Shown: positions 34,600 to 47,715 of the stretch, piece after piece
How the letters are laid out: the number at the start of each line of letters is the position of its first letter
Numbering within the stretch: position 1 is the stretch's first letter
Assembly (NCBI GenBank): GCA_030062745.1
Contig: CP099849.1
Location: 9,894,144 to 9,958,143, forward strand
Reading direction: 5' to 3'
Source of the DNA: Capitulum mitella
Taxonomy: Eukaryota > Arthropoda > Thecostraca > Pollicipedomorpha > Pollicipedidae
DNA length: 64,000 nucleotides
Made by a program: the position numbers and the translations under genes
The notes under the pieces: model-generated
Told to the model about the DNA's origin: nothing
Seen by the model: only the letters and a program-made list of their open reading frames with translations
Databases searched by the model: none

Positions 34600-34830
34600 A
34601 CACCTTCCTGCCTCTGTCGCGCTCTGCTGATCCCTGCCTCTGTCGTGTTCTGCTGATCCCACTTTCTGACATACTCTGTTGATTCTTCCCTCTGTCATGT
34701 TCTGCTGATCCCTGCCTCTCCCGTGCTCTACTGAGTCCTGCATCTGCATGTTCTGCTGATCCCTGCTTCTGACGTGCTCTGCTGAGCCCTGCCTCTGCCG
34801 TGATCTGCTGATCTCTGTATCTGCCGGGAT
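34600..34830. repeat. About 27-bp minisatellite
   Basis: Roughly eight imperfect copies of a unit like TGTTCTGCTGATCCCTGCCT with a CTGTCG end. Confidence 0.75.
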
Positions 34831-35689
34831 CTCTGTCAAAATTTCGTTGATTGTTTGCCTGTACCATGTCTTTTACCCTTGTGGGATTCTGCTGGGTGTG
34901 CAGTCATATGATGTTCTGTCCACCTGTCCCATGCCTTTGGCCGCTTCCGGAACCTGATGAGAAACGCTGCTGGTTTGTCCATTTGGACCATACTTTCCTG
35001 TTTGGTAGGCGCTGCATGGTGTATTATGCCTGAGTGTTGGTCTCCCCTCCCTCCCTCTCCCTCCCAGCTGGCCGCTTGGCGGCTTAGCCTGAGCCCCTAT
35101 CCTCTCCGTCCTCAGATCCTCCCCTACCCGCCTTCGAGGACGCGACACCTCTCCTTCCCTGAGCCCGGCGACGGTGGCAGCGCTCTTCGGCTGCAGGCTC
35201 AGGGATCGCACCCCGGGCCAGAAACCTGACACCGTACCCCGGACCGGGGACCGGAGAGATCGCATTCCGAACTGGAGACCAGAAACCACACCGGGACCGG
35301 GAGCCGGAGGTGGACGGGCGGTCTGCGCCGTGAACGTGTCCGTGATGGTCGGATTGCCTGGCGGGTGGCGCAGCAGCACAGGTAAGTGGCCTGCCAGGGC
35401 CGGGGCATGGGCCACGGCACGATAATCCGGGCAGGCACGAGCGAGTTATGGGCGTCGACAACACGCACTGCGGTCGTGGTGTCGTCACCCACGGCCAGCT
35501 TTTGTTGTTAGAGGCTCGATAGTCCCGGCAGTTCCCAGGAAACGTGCACCGGTCCTCGGTTATTGTGGTGGAATTGAAAGATGCTGTGGGGTCCGTCGGG
35601 ATGTGGGCGGAAATATTAAGCTTCAGTTTTTCGTAGAATGGTACTAGTTGCTTTTACGTCCAGTTGTTACGGGAAGGGAGAGGAGTGGC

Positions 35690-35880
35690 AACTAGAATTA
35701 AGAATTTGGATTCGGATGGTCGAACATTCGGCCGAATATGCAATGGCGGAGAATGTTCGAATCTTCATTTCAAGATTCGAATGCTTCCGCGAATGTTCGG
35801 TTGGGCATTTTTAAGTCCGAGTATTCGCCGGACATTCGAATGTCAGGCGAGCATTCGAATATTCCTTTGTTTTTCGTCGC
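35690..35880. repeat. TTCGAA/ATTCG-rich palindromic stretch
   Basis: Many overlapping copies of GAATGTTCGA and ATTCGAATATTC on both strands. A related shorter stretch lies at 37371-37440. Possibly remnants of one repeat family. Confidence 0.4.
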
Positions 35881-36027
35881 AGAAGGTTGAATATTTATCT
35901 GGCCCAGATCATGAAAGAAATTAATTTTGGCATTGGCTAGCGTTTTGCGGCTTCTGTACGTTAGAAGGGATGCCAACGATTGGCGTCAGTGCCACCGAGA
36001 CATGTGCCCCTCTCTGTGACACTGATT

Positions 36028-36238
36028 CAGGGGTGTAGGATCCTGTGCAGGGGGAGGGGGACTTCATCCTCCTCAACTTGCAGCTCAGCCCCCCAAGGCT
36101 GGCAGCCAGCCCCCAACTTTCTCAAAATAGCAAAACATAGTGGCCCAAATCCGGGCTGAAATCAGTACTTGGAGATTACCCAGGTTGATTGACCCAGGAC
36201 AAAGTCCCCCCTTCTGATTTTGCAGTCCTGCACCTCTG
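36028..36238. mobile_element. Probable hAT-type MITE
   Basis: Inverted ends CAGGGGTGTAGGATCC and CAGAGGTGCAGGA, each followed inward by a G-rich tract ending GGGGGAC. The flanking 8-mers CACTGATT and CGCTGAAC agree at 5 of 8 positions, consistent with an aged target duplication. Non-coding. Confidence 0.45.
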
Positions 36239-38519
36239 CGCTGAACTGTGTCTCAGGTTTCATGGGACATTGTTTGACTGCCCCACGAGTAATCTAACGC
36301 TTGGTCGCTGTCTGGCCACGATTGGCAGAAATGCTTGGTTCGGAATTAGTCGGTGAATGAAGTTGGACCTTGCCAGCATTGTCAGCCTGGTCTCTCTTAG
36401 CCTTTTTACGTCCATTGCTGTTTATTGACCCGAACGTAGGGAAACGGCCAGCTTTTCAGTGTATTCATTTAGTGTGTCTGCGCAATGAACTTTGGCACCC
36501 CTACTGATTTCGTATGCCTAGAAATATTGTGCATAACAAAACATAAACCAGAAGTGCACAGTGGCGCAGACCATTGCGCTCGAGGTGGGAGAAAGATATT
36601 TCTCCTAAGTGGTAAAGCACTCCCTTCTCGACGCTAGTTGTAGCTTTCAAACAGAGTTTGCCGTCAGGGAGGGCTGCATCAGTTTGGAGAGAAGCTCATT
36701 TATCAATTATGAATTAATATAAATCCAGTTGTGAATGTGGATGCATCCATTTCTGGCGGATATTCGTCTCTGCATTTGATTCCGGCGTTTTGCTAGGATG
36801 CTACGGAATCGGAGCCCGACTTGAACAGAGATTGTTGCACGGAGTCCGACCTCGGTACCGAACTACGCAGTGCCAGATAAACGGCATGATATTGTAACGA
36901 AAGCGTAACGTGCCGACATGAAAGACACTGCCACGCCATAGCTGGTGTGCCCCTCCAAAAGCCAGTAACACGGAAATAGCTCGTTTCTCTGGTAACCAGA
37001 AGTACCGAAAACCGAGCGTAATCCAGTCGTTCTCCGGATACTGACAACAGATGCAGTGGCGTAAAACAGGGAAGAATTCTGCCGATGTCAAGATTGTTGT
37101 TCTGCCGTATTCGACTGATTTGACTTCATTCCTTACTCTCGTTCTGCTCATGCCGAAATCCGAAGCACTGCTATGGTAAGGCCTCGATCAGAGCGTCCCC
37201 TGCCGCTGACGTCATACCCCGCCTCCTGGGCGGCGCCCGGCCACCGTCTGCCTGGTGTTCGGCGCCGACCGAAACGTTAAAGTTCAATAACTTTTCATAC
37301 AGTTGTGGATCAGACTCTTACACATTGTTCCGATCGTACTTTTTGAGATGAAATGGCATCAGGTTTTAGAAGATTCCAACATTCGATCTGAATTTTCGAA
37401 TGTTGCCATCCGAATGTTCGAATCCAAAAACGTATCCGATTTCTCGGATCTAGTGGTAAGGGTCCGGAGTACTAAATGTTTGTTCCCAGTACAGCACAAA
37501 GCGCAGTATCTCAGATTTCACAGCTGCCTCCCAGTGTGGCCGAATATCACTGGCACTTCTTATCCCAGTGTTTGCTGATGTGCGATATCCCCGATGTATT
37601 CGACCTTGCGTCCCATAGATAAGACTCCAGGGATTTAAAAGCAACGCTTGCGAAAGACTTATCTGTGTCAGCCAAAGCGCTCTTGGCAATCAACTTCGTC
37701 GTTATCTCGCAGGTTGCGTTTGTCACAGCCATAAAAGCCGTTGCCTCTGATTTATGTTAAGCCCGTGCACAGATACTGCCCGTGGGTTTTTAAGCGAAGC
37801 AAAACGGTTTATCGTCATCCTTGACGCTTGGTTGGGCTGTGGGACAGCTGGTCCGTGGTCTCCGCCCTTGCGCGCGTCCCGTTTCGTCCCGGTCTCTGCC
37901 CCAAGCCTGGTATTGCGCGGAATCTGCGTGCTGCACCGACAGGTGGGTCGCTCTGAACGCCGCCGTCTGACCTGGGTCCAGGCTGAGCATTATTTGATGT
38001 AAGCGGCCTGGCCGACACGAATTCAACCATCTGGGCACATGTCTGCGGCCCAACGATGCGAACAACATGAAGGACGTTCGTCGCCACGTCTTGGGATTCG
38101 GAGCGTGCGGTGGTGGGGCCGGCGCCTTGTCCCAGCGATGCCCTTGTGACGCAATGCACACGGCACGTGCTTGCGGCTGTGACGCCCTGGTCCGGCCGAG
38201 CCGGTGTTCATGCATGAGATGCCGGAGTCTCAGCCGCTGTCGGACCCGAGCGATCCAGTCCGGCGGCTCCGCGCTCGTGTCCGCGGCCGGTCCCCCGTCT
38301 GCCTGCACTGCACGGTGCTGCCCGTGCCCGCTGCCCGGCGCCCATCCGCTGTCTGTAATTTGTCCACTGCCGCTCCCAGTGGTTGTCTGGTCGCTGTCAC
38401 AGGGAGGGAGGAGCGGCCATTTTTGTGTGGTCACAGTGGGAGTAGGTATTTGGTGTTCGACAACTGCTCATTGGAAGGGGGAGGCATAGCCAGTGTCCGA
38501 GTCCTGTCCTGGCAGACAT

Positions 38520-38670
38520 CTAAGGTGTCCCGCGCTGTCTGGCCGCTGTCCGGTCGCTGTCCGGTCGCCGCCGTTCTGCTGCCGGCGTCCGGCCGCCGCT
38601 GTCCAGTAGCTGTCCGGCCGCTGTCCTGCTGCCGCCATCTGGCCGCCGCCATCAGGCCGTTGCGTCAGTG
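38520..38670. repeat. CTGTCCGGCCG-type low-complexity repeat
   Basis: Short units of CTGTCCGG and GCCGCC repeat irregularly. The long frames across it are compositional. Confidence 0.5.
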
Positions 38671-38709
38671 GGCGCCGGCGACTCGGCGCCGCCGCCGTCA
38701 CCTGTGCAG

Positions 38710-38828
38710 TAAGCGGCACAAGGTCGGCTCGGAGCGGGCTCCGGCCCGCCGCCAGGTCTGGGCCGTCGCCGCCCGGCCGGTCGGTCCGGAGCCCCAGGCC
38801 GGCTCGGAGCTGCTCATCTCGCCGGCAG
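38710..38828 (+). CDS. Candidate internal exon of an unknown gene
   Basis: Between acceptor CTGTGCAG and donor GGCAG|GTATCG, 39 codons with strong G/C third-position preference encode a basic start (KRHKVGSERAPARR) and a Pro/Gly-rich part ending SELLISPA. The donor phase matches the candidate exon at 43291-43424. I recognise no family. It could be chance in GC-rich repeat-flanked DNA. Confidence 0.25.
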
Positions 38829-39039
38829 GTATCGGAGGAGGCTCCTGGGTCTCCGTAGCCCGGCACTGGGAGCGACCCTGCACGGTTTCGTGTGCGGGAT
38901 CTGTTGATGAGTCCACGCGTCACTTATTGTGGTTCGGAGTGACCGGCCGGGTGTCGTCGAACCAGCAATACTCCAAAACGAGCCACGCGTTGTCACGTGT
39001 TGTGTGCCAAAACCAGTGTAGGAGCAGGGGATCACGTCC

Positions 39040-39400
39040 AGTACCGGGAGGGTGGCAGTGGTGTTCACGTTCAGTGGCGGGAGGGAGGCGGTGAGGCTTA
39101 AGCTCAGTGGCGGGAGGGTGGTAACATAGCTCACATTCAGTGACGGTAGGGTGGCAGCGGAGGTCATGTTCGATGACAGGAGGTGACAGCAGGAGTCCAC
39201 GTTCACTAACGGGAGCATGGCAGTGGGGTTCGCGTCCACTGCCGGGTGGGTGACAGCAGGGATTCACGTTGAGCAACGGGTGGCATCAGGGGTTGCCCTG
39301 TGGCGACGGGCGGCGTTTAGGGCTCTCTCCAGCGGCGTTCGGCGTCAGAGGCCGGCATGCACTGACGGACGGCAGCGGGGGTTCACGTCTCGCGGCAGGA
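39040..39400. repeat. About 38-bp degenerate minisatellite
   Basis: Imperfect copies of a unit like CACGTTCAGTGGCGGGAGGG followed by a TGGCAGCGG part. Confidence 0.65.
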
Positions 39401-42400
39401 GCGCGGCAGAGGCGGACGCCCGGTGCGGGTCGTGTGCGCTCGGTGGTCTTGCCAGACAGACGGCAGCCGCCTGGACGCGGCGGCGCCGGGTCTGCCGTGG
39501 CGTGCGGTCGGGGTAATCCGATGCTGAGGCTGCACAGCCCGCCACTGGAGATGCACGCCGCGGCGATGACGAGTTGTTATTACCAGTACCGACTCCAGTT
39601 CTGTCCCGTGAAAGTGGCGCCTTCGGAACACCGCAGAAACGATCGGCGGAAGGTCGCCCGAGGAAAAGATAATCTGTTTTTTTTTTCTTTTTTTGAAGAA
39701 AAGGTAAGCAGGATAGTGAGGTAGGCAGGATAGTGTGAAGATGAAATTTACATTGAAAGAGGAATGGGGTGACATAAATTTTGGTAAGTGGTCGGAACCG
39801 CCCTAAAAAGATTCTTAGTACTAAAATATTTTGGAGAATTATCGTTAGCTCTGTGGTGGTCGCCCGCTATTATGAAGCACTTGCAGGCCAGTATTCCGTG
39901 CTGTCCCCTTTAGTGTGCCATCTGACCTTCCCAAAATCTCCACCGGTGTGAAGAGCAGCCCATAGGGCTGGTAGGACGTCGCCCCCACCAACTTCATCTC
40001 GTATTATTAGCTCAGTGGTGTTGCTTGGAGAGAAGCTGACTGAACATGACCGGGCCTGCCAACTTTGAAAAGCCTCGTGTACTGATCGGTCCACTATAGG
40101 TAAGAGCTGCTGCACCTGTGAGAAATTGGACAGAAGCTCGACACTTCATATCTCCCATATGCGGAGACAGTGTTTACAGCGTGCGAATTTGTTATTGATC
40201 TGGCTTTTGAAGGACAGTCGTGGTTTGCATGCCTTTTGTCCTATTGGCTTGTGCTGTAGTTGTATGCATTCATCAGTCAGAGCGACATGTTTGCCCTTGT
40301 GGTTAGATTATCGTTTCCATGAGGCGTCAGCCTAGGGATCATCCATGAATATTGCAACGTTAGAAGGGGATTGGAGGGGGTTGACCGTGCATGACAGAAC
40401 GTTGCACGGGGGAAGGCGAGGACTTGGCAGAGCGTTACGCAACGTTGTCACATCGAAGACGATCAGAGACTAATAGTCTGTGAATACTTAAGAGTCATCT
40501 CAAGGAAATGTAACTTTAGCTTTTGTTTATACACGCTAATAAACTAAAATAAGCGACGCGCCCTTCAAAATGTCACAACAGACTGTTTGTGTGGGAGGAG
40601 GTTGACTGGGCGTGACGTAGTTTTGGGGTGGGGTTACGCTGATCGTTACGGGGTCGATCGTTACGCAGATGTGGGGCTTTAAAGATAATGTGGCATGTAA
40701 TTTACGGAAGGCCCGTATGGTATTAATGTGTGTAAGCGAGCACATGCCGCAAGGCAGGAGCTGGAGCGGCGAGAGTAGTAACGACGGCCCCTTCCCTGTC
40801 CTGACAGAGAGGAGCGACGAGCGATGGCCGTGTGCGGGTGGCCAGGGTAGCAGAACGCGGATGATTGGGCACGTTGTGTTCCAGGCAGCCTGCCAGGGCA
40901 CCGTCAGCTGGCGCCCGCGAACTGAGGGCACGCGTTGCCGTGCCATTGGTCCCGGTTTGCTGTCCGGGCAACTTCCGAGTGACTGCCGAACTAGGAGAGG
41001 AAACTGCACCCCAAAATCGGTGCCCAGCTGCCGGATGGGCACGTCCTGGTCCCGCCCCACGTCTGATCGTATCTCGGCGCGAAAGCACGCCATCCTGCAG
41101 GCCCAGTGGCGAGCTGGTCATGCGAGGTTCGGCACTATGCGGCAAAAGTGACGAAAATCGCCGACCACAGTGGTGGCGCCCGCTCTCTCGGTGCTGGTCG
41201 GTGGAACTGCTCAGGACGTGGCTCTGCTGCGGAGTTTCACCGGGGAGCTTGAACGGTTTGCACCTGAGTGCCGTACAAAGTTTGGACGTAAATGCATCGC
41301 GCTGGTGATGGAATCGATGCCGTCAGAAGGGCCGAGCTCCGGGAAGACCTCCGAGCTCCACTGCCACGACGGTGGCAATGGACAAAAGACATTCCAAAAT
41401 ATCTTGAAGAGCGATGAAAAGTTTCTGTCTCTCCTAAAAAAAACGTTTTTGGGGAGATGTACGTCTCGTCCGGTAACGCCTACCATTGTCTGACCAATCT
41501 GGATTACAGCCATCGCTGACTGGTGTAGCCGCTGGCCTACCCACTACATAGCGGTTCACCGGTGGTGGGCTGGGAGAAAGTCTGCACAAACCGCAAACTT
41601 GATTTGAACGTCGATCCAGCATCGGTCTCCAGAAATAGAGGCGTGGGACCTTTGTTAGAAGTAAGCCTCACATGAGCTGCAAAGAGAGGAAGTGGTATCA
41701 AATAAGAGAACCCATCGGATGGCCGGAGCTTGAAATTGTGAAAAATCGGCTCGAGTCATACTTCCTAATTAGTGAAAAGGTGAGTGGCTTCCCAGTCGGT
41801 GAGGTTTAGTATCGTTAAGATGGGTTGGATAATGAGATGCGTTGGTGCAGCTACGCAAAAAACATTGGTTAAACATAATTTTGTTGCTTGTGCTTTAGTG
41901 TACCTTACCAGTTCGCCGTGGCCTTTTTTTCGAAGGTCCCGCCGAGCCATGTGCGATTCGATTTGACGCCGCTGAAGTTAACTGACAAACGTCCGTCAAA
42001 ACTACCATTCGGTGAACGTGTTATCGCCAGCACAAGAATAACCATTACCAATGGACGTGCTGATAAATAAGCAAAGGTCGAAGTTCAGTATTTCAAGCGA
42101 TCGTTTGCGTGTCATAACGCATTGAACAGAGGGTAAGGCAGCTTCCTGGTGCTGTTCTTACTGTTGGGATTATTGATCGAAGTCGAATTAATCAAAAACG
42201 CTGTTAATCTCCAATGATGAAGAGGCTTGGTCGTCTGTTGGATGCCAGGGATTCCGTTTCTGTGGACGAGCACATGGCTTGGCGGGACGTGATTGGGTAA
42301 TGACTGACACACTGGCATTGTCGTCCGAAAAGACGCGTCAAAAGGCTCAGCACGGCTTGCCGCCGGGGTTACCTGTCAACAAGTCCTGATCAAAACGTTC

Positions 42401-43290
42401 ACCAGACGTGCATGGGTTGTGGACCCATCGCAAGATTACATTGTATGCCTTCTACGGTACCACGAAATATCCAGAGGTAGGTTCCACCTTATTAATTTTA
42501 CATGCAGGACTAATGCTGTTTGGATCCGATTATTCTGAACGCAACAGTGCATCGTGCTAGGTAGATGTTGACTTCCATATTGCATGTCGTTATCTCCATG
42601 CCTTACGGACTGTTCTAGAATCTCTTAGCTACTTTAGCTCCTGCCTTACCACGAAGGATTGCATTGGTTTCATAGACATATAACACAACCTGCCATCTCC
42701 TGTAACGCCAGTTGCTCTTGTGTTCTGGTCGGTTGACCCGGTAAACGGCAAACGCATCACGTAATTTTTCCGTGCCTTTCTATCGCAGGGCCCTGCCCAC
42801 CGTACTTACCGTTGCCCAAGGTGTATGGCTATTCAGGTATGCTCATGCATCCCTGATGCTAACTGCCTCCGCCCGTCCAGGTCTTGTACATGGCGGCCAC
42901 CAGTGGAATGTGATGTCCTTTTCATGTGGCGACGTCAGCTGGCTTTTGTGTTCCGGCTTTGATGCCTTGCTTGCATGCTAATGCTTTCATGATACGTGAT
43001 GCATCCATGCCGTGAATGATACTTGCTATGCATGCCGGTTATGGTAGCTGCAAACAAAACAAAGTATAGCCTGTTCTCATTTGCGGAGATCAAAAGCAAT
43101 GTTTCAGTATAGCATAACCTAATCTGCTACGATATTTCGAAAGTGTTCTCGGATGCTTGCAATTCGTGCGGCCTTCTCTTTTTTTTCGAGAGTGGTAGTG
43201 TCTGGAGGGACTAAAAAGACGGCCACTAGATGGCTCTCCAGGCTCTCCGCCCTGTGATGATGATGGTGATGGTGAGTCTGCCACCCGCAG
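39401..43290. other. Stretch without a confident gene
   Basis: Several GC-rich frames around 40530-41310 overlap on both strands and none has family resemblance. Near 40333-40620 two related segments share a GGTTGACYGKGCRTGAC-like motif, possibly transposon ends. Confidence 0.35.
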
Positions 43291-43424
43291 TCGAGGTGGA
43301 CCCGAACGCGCCGCCCATGGTTCCGGAGGACAAGACCAACCTCGAGGTGGACATAACGGTCGATATGACGGACGGCGGCCTAGGCAAGACTAACGACGGC
43401 TTCGTCCAGGAAAAGGGCAACTAG
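43291..43424 (+). CDS. Candidate terminal exon of an unknown gene
   Basis: After acceptor CCACCCGCAG, 44 codons lead to TAG. The composition (mostly G/C third positions, sensible acidic protein with DPNAPPMVPEDKTNLEVD) looks coding. It could instead belong to a 64-codon frame starting at 43230 with a hydrophobic start. Joining to 38828 keeps the frame (G|TC, Val). A possible ATTAAA signal lies at 43723-43728. No family recognised; the acceptor's pyrimidine tract is poor. Confidence 0.4.
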
Positions 43425-43847
43425 AAGGGCGGCGCCGCCAAGCCGTAGATGGAGGGATGGTGCGGCCGGCGGCTCCTCAAGACAGCCGTCCACAGGAATG
43501 CCTAGCGGCAGCTGCAGCTGCAGCTGCCGAACTGGCCCAGCCCGTGGAAGCTTGTGCATATTAATGCCAACTCCAGTGAGCTGCCTGGGCTATTAGAGTA
43601 AAGGAGGTCTCAAATGTGAGATGCCCTGTTCATCTAACCTCATTCTTGGTACACGCTGGGAAGGCTTAGAAACTGTCAAGGTATAGTTGAATATTTCGTC
43701 ACGAGCTGTTTTTGTTCACGTCATTAAAGAACAGTTTGGGGCCACGTTTCCAAATTTTTAAGCCATCATTTATTACGTGTCTGCCGTAGGGAAAACGGCG
43801 CACATTTACGAACATATACTGTGTTGCCGAAAATAGCTGTCGACAAA

Positions 43848-44401
43848 AGCCCCGTTTCCATGACAGGATTAGATTACAGGCCGGATTTCCCTCGGAAAGG
43901 AGATTGGGATTTCAAGTGGCGTGTCCACGACCGTACTCCGGAAAACCGGATTGCATTCGAAATTTAAGAGTCCGAACTATTTCAGGAAATCTCTGATTTG
44001 CCGCCAGTGATGGCGCGTGTGACATTTCCGTTCAGAGTGTACGGAAATATACTTCCATAGAAGATTACCAAATGGACTGAGTTGCTGTGAAAAACTGGTT
44101 TTGTGAGCGAGCTGAGAACGTCGTAGTGCCAGTTTATCGTTTTTTTTGTCAACAGTCCGCCAACAGACAAGAAGTTGATTTCGGCGCCAACTCTCCCTTC
44201 GCAGGGCACCAGAAACACATGCGGCGCATAATGCTGCCATATGATTCCAATTCATGGGTAATCCGGATTTCTTTGCGAAATATTCTTTTTCAATCCGGAT
44301 TCGCAAATCCAACCCAGTTTGCTAAAAGAGGTGTTTCTGTGACCTCTGAAATCGGTATTTGAAGGGAGATCCGGATTTCCTAGTATCATGGAAACAAGGC
44401 T
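43848..44401. mobile_element. Inverted-repeat MITE, GTTTCCATGA family
   Basis: The left end AGCCCCGTTTCCATGA and the right end, inverted, AGCCTTGTTTCCATGA continue into related CCGGAT-rich sequence. 554 bp, non-coding, with further internal CCGGATT copies in both orientations. Superfamily not assigned. Confidence 0.6.
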
Positions 44402-46860
44402 AATGTGAAAACCGACGCCGCGTTGAGCTGGAACCAGTGTGGCGCATGGTACCTACAGAACTTTAAATTGCAATGACTCAGACGAGGGGATAGGGGAACC
44501 AGTCAGTGACGTGCGTGTGTTACTTTAATCAGCCCATTTCATTTCCGAATGACGCTAAATTTAAGCGCTGCTAAAGCCACTAGTCATTCCGTCTCGTGGT
44601 CCATGACTGTGTAGCCAGCAGGAATCAGTCACCAATGAAAGAACATGAAATTCCGGAATTTCATCTGCGTCATCGTGCGAGTTGGCCTTGGGTGCCACTG
44701 AGGTGAGAGGTTGCTCTGGCGGTGGTTTGTGTCTTGTCGCCGCTGGTACGGATTAAGCGAATGTATCGTGAAAAGTTGTTAGTTATTAAGCAAACGCACA
44801 ACCGGGACAGGTGAACAGTGAAGGTGGTTTAACGAGGTTTCAGTCAGCCTCTGCTGAATGCCAACTATTTGCATTGTGGATATGCAGGGATCTGACGATG
44901 AGCATCTCGCGCGCCCGCTATTGATCTCCAGCACCATTGCCATTGCAGTGGAATGAACTCACTTTCCGTCGTTACTGTATGCAGCTGATGATTATGGGAA
45001 GGATGGAAAGGATGGGAATAAAATGACCGGCGCAGTCAGTGATTCACCAGGGCAGACTACATTGGAGCGGTGCTTGCGCGCGCGAGAGATGGGGTGGGAT
45101 GCGAGACAGACGGTCCAGGATGCACCATCCCTTCGCTCCTTTGAATTCCCTGCGGCCCGACCTGAAACAGAAAGGTCTTGCCTCCTTTGAAGCAGGTAAT
45201 GAATCTTTGGCTGGACGAAGGTTACCAATCACTGTCGGCACGTTTGCACGAGCTGTCCTACCGGAGCGCCGAGTACGGCTCAGGAGCGTTTTTTTACAGT
45301 CAGAACATTGCGCTGCTGATGATGGCGAGAGCGATCCGATCGGTGGCAGAAGACTCCAGGCGGCGCAACGAATTCCACTGTTTTGTCAGCGCAGGCCTCA
45401 CTGTTGAACTAGCGTACGGTCGGTGGCTGGGAATGTTTAGCAGTACAGACCTGTGTCTGATAGAGCAAACCACTGTCTGGCATGGTGCAAACCATTGTCT
45501 GAAGCCGCTTCTGACGCAACGAAGACCTTGCCAGCACAGACGACCCGAAACCCCGCCAACACTGCGGCAGTTCGCTTTGCATTTATGTTGTGATCGCTCT
45601 GGCTGACCCGGTGCAGACCTGGCGCAGACCTAGTCTGAACCGGGCGGCGGCAGCTGTGCCCCGGCCGGCGGCTGCAGCGTGCAGGACCCCCGTTTCGTCA
45701 CCGACTCGGACCGGGCTTGCGCCACGGTGCGGAATTCGGGGCGCGGCCGGTCGAGTGGCTCCGGCCTGGCGGCGACGGGAGGAGTTGGAAATGCCGGCCC
45801 GGTCGCGGCCTTCGCAGGGTCCGCCGTGTTTGAACAGCCGATTATGCGCTGGGGCGATGCCAGGTCGAGTGGGTGACTCAGGCGCGCGGGATGGCCGCCT
45901 GCACGGCTCGGCCGGTGGTCACTTGGCGCCGGGAATAGCGGTGCAGAGGTCACCGATAGCTCAGTCATCGGTGTAATAGCTCAGTCATCATACGCGGCAT
46001 CGGGTAGGCGGGCCATAGGGCAGGTACGGCAGCTGCCTCACCAGCTGGGGAAGTTTTGTAACGTTAGCCCAATGGCGTTGCATGAAAAGAAGTATCCTAA
46101 AAGTGGTTCTTGCCGTATCAGCTTTGAAAACGCTCCGACATCGAAGGCCTGCGGCGATTGCCCCAGGTGGCTGGGGTCAGCTGTGGGGATCGGAGATATT
46201 TGGGCGTATTTTACCACAGTTCTTCCTCCTCCTTGTATGCCTCAAATAGCTGCGTTCATTTATCAGCGGCGTTGATGTGTTCTTCGCATGGGAATTAAAC
46301 ATAGGAGATGTGGGGCACAGGCCAATTTTCGGTAACTCGTCCGTTCCAATAAAACATCGCCTCAAATAAACTTATCTGCATTCAAAAAAAAAAAAACGTA
46401 CTGCTGCAAGCGATTGCTCGAAGATAGGAACTGACACATCCAGGTGCCTACCTTTGCGTTCGCAGTGACCGTCAGGGCCAACGACCTCACCACCGATGGT
46501 GAATGGACGCCGTCTGCCGCAATAATTTATGATTCAAATTAAAAAAAGGAGACCCTTCATTTTCCTAAGCCGACCAGCGGCTCGGCTGTCGGCGCGCGGG
46601 TTCCGAGTTTCCCCGGCGCAGCAGTCGGATGTGGGTAAAGCCCGGCGGTCTGCCGCATTCCCGGCGACGCGCTGCGGCTCCGCTCCGCACCGAGATGCCA
46701 CCGGCGGAAAACTGCGACGCCGCCGCCGCCGCCGACCGGATCGGGTTCCGGACTCATCGGCTCACAGATCAGATAACGACCGCGTGATTCATGAACGCCG
46801 GCAGGGCTGGAGAGCGCGTCTGAAGCTGACATCACGGCGCCCTGTACCAGGCACAGCGTC
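44402..46860. other. Intergenic stretch
   Basis: No exon with both splice sites and family resemblance. GC-rich frames at 45600-45970 overlap on both strands. Confidence 0.35.
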
Positions 46861-46864
46861 TCCT

Positions 46865-47290
46865 CTTGACAGGTATGCCGTCTGCCACTGTTAGGCACGG
46901 CGTCCGGCAGTGTCAGGCACGGCTACCACCGTCGGGCACGATGTCTATGGACGTCAGGCACGGCGTCTACCAGCGTCAGGCGCGGCATCTAACAGTGCCA
47001 GGCACAGCGTCTAGCAGTGTCAGGCACAGCTACCAACGTCAGGCACGGTGTCTACCGACGTCAGGCGCTGCGTCACCAGCGTTAGGCACGGAATCTACCA
47101 GCGCCGGGCACTGGTATTGGTGCCGGGCATGTCGTCCAATCTATCGTCACATGCCACATCTAGTCACATGTGTATCGGTGTCAGGCACAGCGTCTAGCAG
47201 TATCAGGCACAGCCTCTACCAGTGTCAGGCACGGCGTCTAACAGTGTCAAGCACGGCTTCTACCAATGACGGGCGCGGCGCCTGACAGGC
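46865..47290. repeat. About 21-bp minisatellite
   Basis: About 18 imperfect copies of GTCAGGCACGGCGTCTACCA with base changes and small indels. The plus-strand frame through it is repeat translation. Confidence 0.8.
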
Positions 47291-47715
47291 ACGGACACGG
47301 CTCTTGGCGTTAATTGGCGCATCCGACAGGCACGGTGTCGACCATCGTCAGACCGAGCGTGTAGCAATACTGAACCCTGCGTCCGTCTCCGCCGGGACAA
47401 CGGTTTACCTGCACTGGACAGATGTAGCCAGCGAGGCTTGCTACAAACCGCAGTCTGTACTGAAGGCTTAACAGGCATGCATTGCGACAAACGTCGCAGT
47501 TTTGCCCGGCTATGCTGCATTGTTTCCGCGGATAACGCCGTCAGTGATCGGTATGCGGAAGAGGCATTGCCGATCAAGGCGCAGTGGCTTGCACCCGACA
47601 CTTGTCTGTTCAGACGACGACGACCGTATTCGTGTAACCCTCGATGTGGTGATGTATATGTGACTTCGTTAGCGGTGATTTGAAAGACAGTTTTTGAAGG
47701 ATCCCGGAAGGAAGA

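Noticed and set aside
35321..35391. Possible first exon ending in a perfect CAG|GTAAGT donor
   Set aside because: The phase does not fit the candidate exon at 38710 and no downstream partner was found.
38204..39094. 296-codon plus-strand frame
   Set aside because: Crosses two low-complexity repeats. Only the short segment with both splice sites (38710-38828) was retained, at low confidence.
40333..40700. Transposon-like ends near GGGATCATCCATGAATATTG
   Set aside because: Similar to known invertebrate MITE ends, but I could not find a matching inverted partner or target duplication.
40536..41308. Overlapping 147-185-codon frames on both strands
   Set aside because: They shadow each other in GC-rich DNA and none matches a family.
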